Assembly (NCBI GenBank): GCA_002371495.1
Contig: DFIX01000026.1
Span: 1-12,895, forward strand
Direction: 5' to 3'
Length of the DNA: 12,895 nucleotides
Origin: Eggerthellaceae bacterium UBA3686
GTDB taxonomy: Bacteria > Actinomycetota > Coriobacteriia > Coriobacteriales > Eggerthellaceae
A program made the translations under genes and the position numbers. The first letter of the stretch is position 1. The number at the start of each line of letters is the position of its first letter. The notes beneath the pieces are model-generated. The model saw only the letters and a list, made by a program, of their open reading frames with translations. It made no database searches and was not told the origin of the DNA. Below, in pieces: positions 6,490-12,669 of the stretch.

Positions 6490-8357
6490 GCGAGCATGAC
6501 GAGGCGCAGGCGCGCCAGCTCGAGCGGACGGCGCAGCGCAAAAAGCGCGGTTACCGGCCCGGCGGCCCTGCAGGGCGCATGATCGTCACCGAGAAGCCGC
6601 GCGACTTCAAGGGCACGGTGGGCAAGCTTGTCCGCTTCCTTGGGCGGTTCAAGTTCGCCGTTTTCGCGGCGTTCGTGTTCGCCATCGGCTCCACGGTGTT
6701 CGCCGTCATCGGACCGAAGGTGCTCTCCACGGCCACGACCGAGCTGTTCGGCGGCATCGTGGCTAAGGTGGAAGGTACGGGCGGCATCAACTTCGAAGCC
6801 ATCTGGGCCATCCTTCTGACTACGCTGGCCATATACCTGGGTGCGGCTGCATGCATGTTCGTGCAGGGCCTTATCTTGACCTACGTGTCGCAGAAGACCT
6901 GCTACGAGTTTCGCCGCGAGATCTCGGAAAAGATCGACCGCCTGCCTGTGGGCTACTTCGAGCGCACGTCGACCGGCGATACGCTCTCGCGCATCACCAA
7001 CGACGTGGACACGTTGGGCCAGAGCCTCAACCAGGGCATCTCCGAGCTGCTGCGCGCCGTGGTCACCATTGTGGGCGTGTTGGCGGTCATGCTCTCGATC
7101 AACGTCGTCATGACGCTCGTCACGCTGCTCATCGTGCCGGCGTCCCTCGTGTGCATACGCGTTATCGTGAAACGTTCGCAAAAACAGTTCTATGCGCAGC
7201 AGGCCAATCTGGGCGCCATCGACGGCTTGATCGAGGAGACGTTTTCCGGCCATGCCATCGTGAAGGCATTCGGGCGTGAGCAGGCCGCCATCGACGAGTT
7301 CAACGCCACGAACGAACGGCTCTACGAGAGCGCGTGGAAATCGCAGTTCCTCTCGGGTCTCATGCGCCCGGTCATGGACGTCATCGGCAACTTGGGCTAC
7401 GTTGTCGTAGCCATCATGGGCAGCGTGTTCGCCGTGCAGGGCGTCATCACGGTGGGCGACATCCAGGCGTTCATCCAGTACGTGAAGAACTTCACCCAGC
7501 CCATCACGCAGCTCGCGCAGGTGGCCAATGTGCTCCAGATGACCGCAGCGGCGGCCGAGCGCGTGTTCGAGTTCCTCGAGGCCGAGGAAGAGCCCGTCGA
7601 GGAGCTGAGCGTCGACACCGACGAGCTGTCGTGTGACGTCGAGTTCGACCACGTGCGCTTCGGCTACGACCCCGAGAAAGCCATCATCAAGGATTTCAGC
7701 GCCAAAGTCGCCGAGGGTCAAACGGTCGCGTTCGTGGGACCGACGGGAGCCGGCAAGACCACGCTCGTGAAGCTGCTCATGCGCTTCTACGACGTGCAGG
7801 GCGGCGCCATTCGGGTTGGCGGCGTGGACGTGCGAGACATCGCGCGCGAGGATGTGCGCGCTATGTACGGGATGGTCCTGCAGGATACGTGGCTCTTCCA
7901 TGGGACCGTGCGCGAAAATATCGCCTACGGCAAGCCCGATGCCACCGACGAGGAAGTGGAAGAAGCCGCCCGCCGCGCTTTCGCGCACCATTTCATCGAG
8001 ACGCTCCCAGGCGGTTACGACTGCATGATCAACGAGGATGCGAGCAATATCAGCGCTGGTCAGCGCCAGCTGCTCACAATTGCGCGCGCGTTCCTTTCCG
8101 ATCGGCGCATGCTCGTGCTCGACGAGGCCACGAGCTCGGTCGATACGCGAACCGAAGAGCGCATCCAACAGGCTATGGACGACCTGATGGCGGGCCGCAC
8201 GTCGTTTGTCATCGCGCATCGCCTCTCGACCATCCGTAACGCCGACCTGATACTCGTCATCCGCGAGGGCGACATCGTCGAGCAGGGCTCCCATGACGAG
8301 CTGCTTGCCGCCGGCGGTTTCTATGCCGAGCTCTATAACGCGCAGTTTTCGGAATAG
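6486..8357 (+). CDS. ABC exporter half, ATP-binding/permease protein with consensus ATP site
   Basis: A 623-residue partner for the preceding ABC half. ATG 6486 overlaps the upstream stop (ATGA) and is preceded by GGAAGGGGG, so translation is probably coupled. A charged cytoplasmic N-terminus (1-45) leads to six helices at about 55-77, 104-133, 186-206, 208-228, 297-318 and 320-345. In the ATPase domain: Walker A GPTGAGKTT (418-426), Q-loop Q466, signature ISAGQ (522-526), Walker B MLVLDE (542-547) with the catalytic Glu547, D-loop SSVD (550-553) and switch His578. The hydrolytic residues are intact while the signature deviates from LSGGQ. This is the exact complement of the first protein, whose signature is good and catalytic residues are not. 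Together they form one consensus and one degenerate ATP site, as in characterised heterodimeric exporters. Substrate cannot be predicted. Confidence 0.94.
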   Translation: MSEHDEAQARQLERTAQRKKRGYRPGGPAGRMIVTEKPRDFKGTVGKLVRFLGRFKFAVFAAFVFAIGSTVFAVIGPKVLSTATTELFGGIVAKVEGTGGINFEAIWAILLTTLAIYLGAAACMFVQGLILTYVSQKTCYEFRREISEKIDRLPVGYFERTSTGDTLSRITNDVDTLGQSLNQGISELLRAVVTIVGVLAVMLSINVVMTLVTLLIVPASLVCIRVIVKRSQKQFYAQQANLGAIDGLIEETFSGHAIVKAFGREQAAIDEFNATNERLYESAWKSQFLSGLMRPVMDVIGNLGYVVVAIMGSVFAVQGVITVGDIQAFIQYVKNFTQPITQLAQVANVLQMTAAAAERVFEFLEAEEEPVEELSVDTDELSCDVEFDHVRFGYDPEKAIIKDFSAKVAEGQTVAFVGPTGAGKTTLVKLLMRFYDVQGGAIRVGGVDVRDIAREDVRAMYGMVLQDTWLFHGTVRENIAYGKPDATDEEVEEAARRAFAHHFIETLPGGYDCMINEDASNISAGQRQLLTIARAFLSDRRMLVLDEATSSVDTRTEERIQQAMDDLMAGRTSFVIAHRLSTIRNADLILVIREGDIVEQGSHDELLAAGGFYAELYNAQFSE

Positions 8358-8363
8358 CGATGC

Positions 8364-8418
8364 GCAAAAGTGCCATAGTGCAAAAGGGTCTGACCCTTTT
8401 GCACTATGGCACTTTTGC
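8364..8418. repeat. Perfect 27-bp palindrome between convergent genes
   Basis: Arms 8364-8390 and 8392-8418 pair perfectly around one central T at 8391, with core GGGTCTGACCC flanked by AAAA and TTTT. It lies 6 nt after the ABC stop and 15 nt from the stop of the convergent DUF4418 gene. The symmetric AAAA-stem-TTTT layout would suit a bidirectional terminator. The length and exact symmetry, and a related decayed copy at 10960-10993, point equally to a repeat element. Confidence 0.9.
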
Positions 8419-8433
8419 ACGTTGCCCTGTTCA

Positions 8434-8826
8434 TCAGCGTTTTCTGAGCGAGAGGAGCCGACGCGTCAGATCGATGGCGCCAACGAGGAACACGGCTGCG
8501 CCGACGAACAGCACGAACGGGCGCATCACGGCGTTGCACTGCATGGTCGGCGAGGTGCAAAGCCCCACGAGGTCTCCTGGCGCGGCCGCGATGAAGGCGC
8601 CGACGAGCGCGCAGCCGAGCGAGAGCCCGCGCCGCTCGCCCTCGTCGGTTTCGAAGATGCGCACGATCGAGAGTATTGCGAGCACGACGCTGGCCCCGAG
8701 CGCGACCCGTTGGGCGGTCGCGCAAACCGACGTCGCCTCGCCGTCATGCATGCAAGGGCCCGCAAACGTCAGAAGTCCAATGACGAGAAGGGCGGTGAGC
8801 GCTGTAAGCGCAATGCCTGCTGCCAA
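8434..8826 (-). CDS. DUF4418 family small membrane protein, possibly truncated at its start
   Basis: A protein of about 130 residues with four hydrophobic segments at about 5-22, 41-57, 68-88 and 101-120. The conserved pattern of the DUF4418 family is present: GPCMHDG near 23-29 with C25 and H27, C35, then GLCTSPTMQC (88-97) with C90 and C97. These polar, cysteine-rich turns lie on the same face outside the helices and could bind metal or form disulfides; function in the family is unknown, though members often sit near ABC transporters. The only available start is TTG at 8826 without a visible ribosome-binding site, and the in-frame sequence upstream is antisense to the tannase-like remnant. 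The real N-terminus may therefore have been lost or altered at that junction. It runs convergent to the ABC exporter genes. Confidence 0.65.
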   Translation of the reverse strand: MAAGIALTALTALLVIGLLTFAGPCMHDGEATSVCATAQRVALGASVVLAILSIVRIFETDEGERRGLSLGCALVGAFIAAAPGDLVGLCTSPTMQCNAVMRPFVLFVGAAVFLVGAIDLTRRLLSLRKR

Positions 8827-9205
8827 CGCCGATGCGTACGCCGCATTGTCCGACTGGGATTCGAGCTATCCCGATGCCTACGAGCAGGATCGCGCCTTTG
8901 TCGACGCGCAGGGCAAGACGAGCGATTTCCGCCAAGAGATCTACGATCCACTGTACTACCTGAGCAGCGCCTACGAGGGGGCGGGCACATCGAAGCCGTC
9001 TGTCCATTGGCGCATCCGCACCGGTATCGCACAGGGCGATACGGCCAGCGCGACCGAGATCAACCTGGCGCTCGCGCTCGCTGCGGCCGAGGGCGTGGAC
9101 GACGTCGATTTCGAGACCGTCTGGGGACAGGGCCATACCATGGCCGAGCGCACCGGCTCGAGCACCCAGAATTTCATCGAATGGGTGAGCAATTGCTGCA
9201 AGTAG
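8813..9205 (+). pseudogene. C-terminal remnant of a subtype-B-tannase-like alpha/beta hydrolase
   Basis: Only the last 130 or so residues of an esterase of roughly 450-500 residues remain. The preserved part is clear: YDPLYYL (44-50), HWRIRTGIAQGDT (65-77), INLALAL (83-89) and VDFETVWGQGHTMAERTG (98-115), counted from ATG 8813. Asp76 and His108 match the Asp and His of the catalytic triad; their spacing of 32 equals that of Asp419 and His451 in Lactobacillus plantarum tannase, as I recall it. The serine nucleophile and two thirds of the fold are missing. Just upstream of 8813 the same frame is antisense to DUF4418 and has no hydrolase character. No ribosome-binding site precedes ATG 8813. A 5' deletion or rearrangement is the likely explanation, leaving a non-functional fragment. 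A frame error cannot cause this pattern. Confidence 0.7.
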
Positions 9206-9215
9206 GCGTTTCGAG

Positions 9216-9240
9216 CGTGCCGGGGAATGTCTCCGGCGCG
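9216..9240 (+). terminator. Hairpin after the hydrolase remnant
   Basis: A 10-bp stem (9216-9225/9231-9240, with two G-T pairs) and a 5-nt loop lies 11 nt after the stop of the remnant. Only two T residues follow, so it is a weak intrinsic terminator candidate, probably the surviving 3' end of the ancestral gene. Confidence 0.45.
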
Positions 9241-9292
9241 TTCGGACAAGTACTGCTGTCATGATGGCCTTCACTAATCATGCGCAAGGCAC

Positions 9293-9301
9293 TGGTAGAA
9301 T
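9293..9301 (+). promoter_or_regulatory. Extended -10 promoter of the zinc-ribbon/YARHG gene
   Basis: TGGTAGAAT matches the extended -10 form TGnTATAAT with one mismatch, 44 nt before the ATG at 9345. No good -35 box is seen at the usual distance, which an extended -10 element can tolerate. Confidence 0.45.
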
Positions 9302-9344
9302 CGGGGCGATCAATTGCGTTGGCTGATCAGACAGGAGCTGACCT

Positions 9345-10802
9345 ATGTATTGCACGAAATGCGGTGCCTTGCTCGAACCCGAGGCGCTCTTCTGCCAGGA
9401 ATGCGGCACGCGCGTGGCGCAGGCGGCGGGTGCCGAGACGGCTGTATCAAGCGATGCCACGCAGGCGTTGGACGCCGACGTGGCCGCATCGGCCGCCGTG
9501 ACGCAGGCATTGGGATCCGCTGGAATCTCGAGCGCCCAGACCCGCGCACTCAACGATCTACCCTCGATTGACGGGCGGGCTTCTAGTGCTCCTGCGAATG
9601 CGCGCGATGGTTTCGCAAACCCCGGGCAAACCATGCAAATGCCCGTTCAGCAGCCTGCTTCTGCCGCAAGCCGGCGGTCGGTGCCGCCGATTCAGCAGGG
9701 GGCGGCTCAGCCGAAGGCCATGTACGGCGCGATTCCCAAGCGCCGTTCGATGGCTCCTGGCATCATTCTTGCCGTCATCTGCGCGCTTGCCATCGTCGGC
9801 ATTGCGTTTTTCGTGCTGAACCCGACGAGCAGGGTCTCGACCGCATCGTCGAGCTCTTCGTCCGCCGCATCGCAAAGCAGCGCCAGCTCGTCGTCGGCAA
9901 GCGCCGCCAGCTCGTCGGCCTCGAGTTCCGCGAGCTCTTCGGACGCAAGTTCGCAGGCGGCGTCGTCCAAGAGCGCAGAGCCCACGTTCGATCAGGCGAA
10001 AGCCGAATCTGAAGCACGCCAGAAAGCGGCGGAGGCGGGCATGCAGGTGCTTTCGGGAACGCTGCGCCTGACCACGTACGGCCAGCGCGCCGCCGAGATC
10101 AGCCCGCGCTTAGCAAGCGATTTCAGCAGCATGGCCGACGAGCCTTTGGCCCTGCTCGAGTTCAGCATGCCCGAGACCGTCACGGCCTCGGCGTCCGGTG
10201 ACCAGGGGCGCTTGCAGTCGCGCGCGAACCAAGACAGCATAGCGCTCGCCGATCCGTGGTCGTGGGCCGATTTCGACGGCCAGCTGGTCACGGTGGCCGC
10301 ATACCCCGAGGACCTTATGTTCCCGAGCGATGTCGTGGGCGCCCTGTATTCGGCTGGTGGCGCTGCGGTGCTCGTGTCGCCTTTGACCGAGCAGCGGGCG
10401 GCAGACCTGTCGTTCGAGCGTGCGAACAGCGTCTACTACGTGGATCCGCCTGTCCAGCAGAGGGAAGAGCCCGAAGAGGAGAAGTCGTCCGCATCCGCGT
10501 CTTCGTCCAAGACGAGCGGCGGCGATTACATTCTGGCGGATTCGGCCACGCATCGCTACTCGAAGTCGGAGCTCAGCGGCCTTTCCGACCGCGAGCTGTT
10601 CATCGCCCGAAACGAAATCTACGCGCGCTACGGCAGGCGTTTTCAGAGCGACGAGCTGCAGAAGTACTTCAATTCCAAATCTTGGTACAAGGGCACGACC
10701 GATGCCGCCGCGTTTGACGAGAGCGTCCTGAACGACACCGAGCTCGCCAACGCGAGCACGATCCTCGAAGTCGAGCAGTCCCGCGGCTCCAAGTACCTGT
10801 AA
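9345..10802 (+). CDS. Membrane-anchored zinc-ribbon protein with C-terminal YARHG domain
   Basis: A 485-residue protein starting at ATG 9345 with AGGAG 7 nt upstream. Domains in order: an N-terminal zinc ribbon with CTKC (3-6) and CQEC (17-20); an Ala/Gln/Pro-rich cytoplasmic stretch to about 133; one membrane helix (about 138-158) preceded by PKRR, so the C-terminus faces outside; and a Ser/Ala-rich linker (165-210). A globular region without recognised family follows (about 215-370), then a second short Ser/Lys linker (378-394) and a YARHG domain (about 400-476) with the motif ARNEIYARYGRRF (421-433). YARHG domains are extracellular or periplasmic and of unknown ligand. The layout suggests a cell-envelope sensor or assembly factor that links a cytoplasmic zinc ribbon to an outside domain. 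It appears monocistronic. Confidence 0.85.
   Translation: MYCTKCGALLEPEALFCQECGTRVAQAAGAETAVSSDATQALDADVAASAAVTQALGSAGISSAQTRALNDLPSIDGRASSAPANARDGFANPGQTMQMPVQQPASAASRRSVPPIQQGAAQPKAMYGAIPKRRSMAPGIILAVICALAIVGIAFFVLNPTSRVSTASSSSSSAASQSSASSSSASAASSSASSSASSSDASSQAASSKSAEPTFDQAKAESEARQKAAEAGMQVLSGTLRLTTYGQRAAEISPRLASDFSSMADEPLALLEFSMPETVTASASGDQGRLQSRANQDSIALADPWSWADFDGQLVTVAAYPEDLMFPSDVVGALYSAGGAAVLVSPLTEQRAADLSFERANSVYYVDPPVQQREEPEEEKSSASASSSKTSGGDYILADSATHRYSKSELSGLSDRELFIARNEIYARYGRRFQSDELQKYFNSKSWYKGTTDAAAFDESVLNDTELANASTILEVEQSRGSKYL
9829..9972 (+). repeat. Low-complexity Ser/Ala codon tract
   Basis: The DNA encoding the outside linker is built from irregular repeats of AGCTCGTCG-, GCCAGC- and TCTTCG-type units and gives almost only Ser and Ala. 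Such a tract is prone to length change by slippage, and its length probably varies between strains. Confidence 0.6.
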
Positions 10803-10804
10803 TG

Positions 10805-10835
10805 ATGTGGAAAAGGGAGTCTCCCTTTTCCACAT
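10805..10835. repeat. Perfect 15-bp palindrome after the YARHG gene
   Basis: Arms 10805-10819 and 10821-10835 pair perfectly around a central T at 10820. The core is AAAAGGGAGTCTCCCTTTT. It begins 2 nt after the stop codon. The symmetric A-tract and T-tract around a GC core could allow termination in either direction. Confidence 0.9.
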
Positions 10836-11020
10836 TCTTACTTCATGGGCACCTGCTTCCCAATAAAACCGAAGGTGTCCGTCCCCGGCAATGCGAAAGG
10901 CCGCGAGTCCGAGCGCAGACAACGGGGACGTAGCTTATTGTCTTTCCTGTAGTCCGAATAAATGCGAAAAAAGCCAGACCCTTTTTCACATTTTTCAGCA
11001 CAGCGATTGTCGCTTGGGAG

Positions 11021-11049
11021 TTGACGCGGCGTAGAAGCCTGGGTGCTAA
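11021..11049 (+). promoter_or_regulatory. Candidate promoter of the HD-ADP-ribosylglycohydrolase gene
   Basis: TTGACG (11021-11026) is a near-perfect -35 box, followed after 17 nt by TGCTAA (11044-11049), a weak -10 box. Transcription from here would give a leader of about 55 nt before ATG 11112. Confidence 0.4.
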
Positions 11050-11111
11050 GGTAACCTGCAAGCGAATTAATGTGCGCAAATGATCGTACAAGCTAAGAGA
11101 AAGGGGCGTCC

Positions 11112-12425
11112 ATGATCTACACGCCGCTTACGAAGAAGGCGCTTTCGTTGTGTTTCGAGGCGCATCGCGACCAGGTTGACAAATCGGGGATGCCGTACGT
11201 GTTCCACCCGTTTCATCTGGCAGAACAGATGTGCGATGAGCGTGCTGTGTGCGTGGCGCTGCTTCACGACGTCATGGAGGATACGCCGACAACGGCCGAC
11301 GAGCTGCGCGCTGCGGGCATGCCCGAAGACGTCATGCGGGCCCTGGAGCTGCTGCGCCATGATCCGGCTGAACCGTACATGAGCTACGTCGAGCGCATTG
11401 CTGCCGACCCGCTTGCCAGGCAGGTCAAGCAAGCTGACCTCAAGCACAATTCGGACTTGAGCCGCCTTGACGAGGTAGACCAGGAAGCCCTTGCTCGTGT
11501 TGCCAAATATGCCGAGGCCCTGACACTGCTGCAAAGGCCTGCAGACGGGCGCAACATGCTCGGCGCCTTGGTTGGCGACATGGTGGGTAGCGTGTTCGAG
11601 TGGGACAACGTGAAAAGCGTCGAGTTTCCGCTGTTTGCGGACAAGTCGACGTTCACAGACGATTCGGTCATGACCATTGCAGTTGCGCACGCGCTGCTGC
11701 GTGCGGGCGGAAGGATGCCCGACAGGGGAGCGGGGCCAAGTGCTACTGCGTTCGCCTCTCAGGCGGGTGCGTCCGAAAGCCTCGAGGGTGTCAACCGGGT
11801 CATCCTGCGGAGGGCGGTTGTCGCCTCGATGCAGGGTTTCGGGCGCCGCTACTACGACGCCGGCTATGGCGGAAAGTTCCATAAATGGCTGCGTACTCCT
11901 GACCCCAAGCCGTACAACAGCTGGGGAAACGGTTCGGCGATGCGCGTGTCGCCTGTCGGTTGGGCCGCGCGAAGCGTCGAGGAAGCCGAGCTGCTGGCGC
12001 TCGAAACCGCCCAGGTCACGCACAACCATCCCGAAGGCATCAAGGGCGCGCAGGCCGCCGCCGCATGCGTCTTTTTGGCCCGCGAAGGATACGACAACGC
12101 CGACATCCGCTCGTACGTCGAGTGCAATCACGGCTACGACTTGGGGTTTAGGATCGATGACATACGTATCGGCTACGAGTTCGACGTGAGCTGCCAGGGC
12201 AGCGTGCCGCATGCCATCGTTGCGTTTCTCGAGTCCGATGGCTTCGAGGATGCCATTCGGCGCGCCGTGTCGATTGGCGGCGACAGCGATACCATCGCCG
12301 CCATCACGGGCGGCATCGCGCATGCGCGCTACGGCATTCCCCAGGCTATCGCCGACGAGGTGCGTCGCCGCCTACCGCACGACCTCCTCGACGTCGTCGA
12401 CCAGTTCTGCGGCGTGTACCTGTAG
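11112..12425 (+). CDS. Fusion of RelA/SpoT-type HD hydrolase and ADP-ribosylglycohydrolase
   Basis: A 437-residue protein starting at ATG 11112 with AAGGGG upstream. Residues 1 to about 145 match the HD hydrolase of RelA/SpoT-like (p)ppGpp hydrolases: SGMPYVFHP (25-33, H32), LLHDVMEDT (50-58, with H52, D53, E56, D57) and KQADLKHN (106-113, D109, N113). All metal and catalytic positions known from that family appear present. Residues from about 148 to 437 are a DraG-type ADP-ribosylglycohydrolase: GDMVGS (155-160), TDDS (182-185), SWGNGSAMRVSP (270-281), THNHPEGIKG (303-312) and SIGGDSDT (387-394), which covers the dinuclear metal ligands. It therefore could remove alarmone phosphate and ADP-ribose from their targets; both activities are inferred. 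Residues 198-230 look like an insertion. No ADP-ribosyltransferase or synthetase gene is nearby. It is likely monocistronic and lies before rpsB. Confidence 0.9.
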   Translation: MIYTPLTKKALSLCFEAHRDQVDKSGMPYVFHPFHLAEQMCDERAVCVALLHDVMEDTPTTADELRAAGMPEDVMRALELLRHDPAEPYMSYVERIAADPLARQVKQADLKHNSDLSRLDEVDQEALARVAKYAEALTLLQRPADGRNMLGALVGDMVGSVFEWDNVKSVEFPLFADKSTFTDDSVMTIAVAHALLRAGGRMPDRGAGPSATAFASQAGASESLEGVNRVILRRAVVASMQGFGRRYYDAGYGGKFHKWLRTPDPKPYNSWGNGSAMRVSPVGWAARSVEEAELLALETAQVTHNHPEGIKGAQAAAACVFLAREGYDNADIRSYVECNHGYDLGFRIDDIRIGYEFDVSCQGSVPHAIVAFLESDGFEDAIRRAVSIGGDSDTIAAITGGIAHARYGIPQAIADEVRRRLPHDLLDVVDQFCGVYL

Positions 12426-12441
12426 GTGCGGCAACGGGTGC

Positions 12442-12474
12442 GTGAACGCTTCGCCCCTGGGGCGAAGCGTTCAC
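12442..12474. repeat. Perfect 16-bp palindrome after the HD-glycohydrolase gene
   Basis: Arms 12442-12457 and 12459-12474 pair perfectly around a central T at 12458, with core GCCCCTGGGGC. It begins 16 nt after the stop. There is no T-tract. It shares the single-T centre but not the core sequence of the other palindromes, so it may be a terminator or a different repeat. Confidence 0.85.
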
Positions 12475-12548
12475 CGAGAGGCAGCGTTGTCTCATTGTGT
12501 GAATCGCGCCACTTTCCACAAATTCTCGTCCACGCTTCCGGGCGTTCG

Positions 12549-12556
12549 TGTACAAT
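12549..12556 (+). promoter_or_regulatory. rpsB promoter -10 box
   Basis: TACAAT at 12551-12556, one mismatch from consensus, lies 113 nt before the rpsB start. A -35 box is not evident at the standard spacing. The position leaves a leader of about 105 nt. Confidence 0.45.
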
Positions 12557-12669
12557 AACCGAGTTTCTAATCACACATGCTTGCGTGACTCGAACCGCTA
12601 GTGGCCACCGGAAAAGGCTGCGGACTTCGGGGTTGACCGCAGGCAGAGGACTAACGAATGGAGTGAAGA
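12557..12669 (+). promoter_or_regulatory. rpsB 5' leader
   Basis: The leader can form at least one stem, CTGCGG paired with CCGCAG (about 12619-12644), upstream of a GGAG ribosome-binding site. Ribosomal protein S2 operons are often autoregulated through their leaders, but I see no recognised leader motif here. Confidence 0.3.

Larger units (their letters stand above)
10803..11111. other. 309-nt intergenic region rich in inverted repeats
   Basis: No gene is seen. After the perfect palindrome at 10805-10835, the stretch holds CGTCCCCG (10880-10887) paired with CGGGGACG (10923-10930). Next is a decayed palindrome at 10960-10973/10980-10993 in which 12 of 14 outer pairs match and whose right half, GACCCTTTTTCACA, resembles the 8364-8418 element. 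The last 90 nt carry the promoter and ribosome-binding site of the next gene. Confidence 0.7.

Noticed and set aside
6402..8420. Very long minus-strand open frame (672 codons) opposite the second ABC gene
   Set aside because: It is His/Arg/Glu-rich antisense of a gene with all ABC motifs, as expected at high GC; it shows no domain of its own.
8360..8812. Plus-strand frame joined to the hydrolase remnant
   Set aside because: Its residues are antisense to the DUF4418 gene and lack any alpha/beta-hydrolase signal, so it is not the missing N-terminal part.
12658..12666. Two-codon upstream open frame (ATG GAG TGA) before rpsB
   Set aside because: It overlaps the rpsB ribosome-binding site by chance; the reading is too short to support regulation without other evidence.
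12426..12669. tRNA gene or CRISPR repeats
   Set aside because: No cloverleaf, CCA end or regularly spaced repeat is present here or anywhere else in the window.
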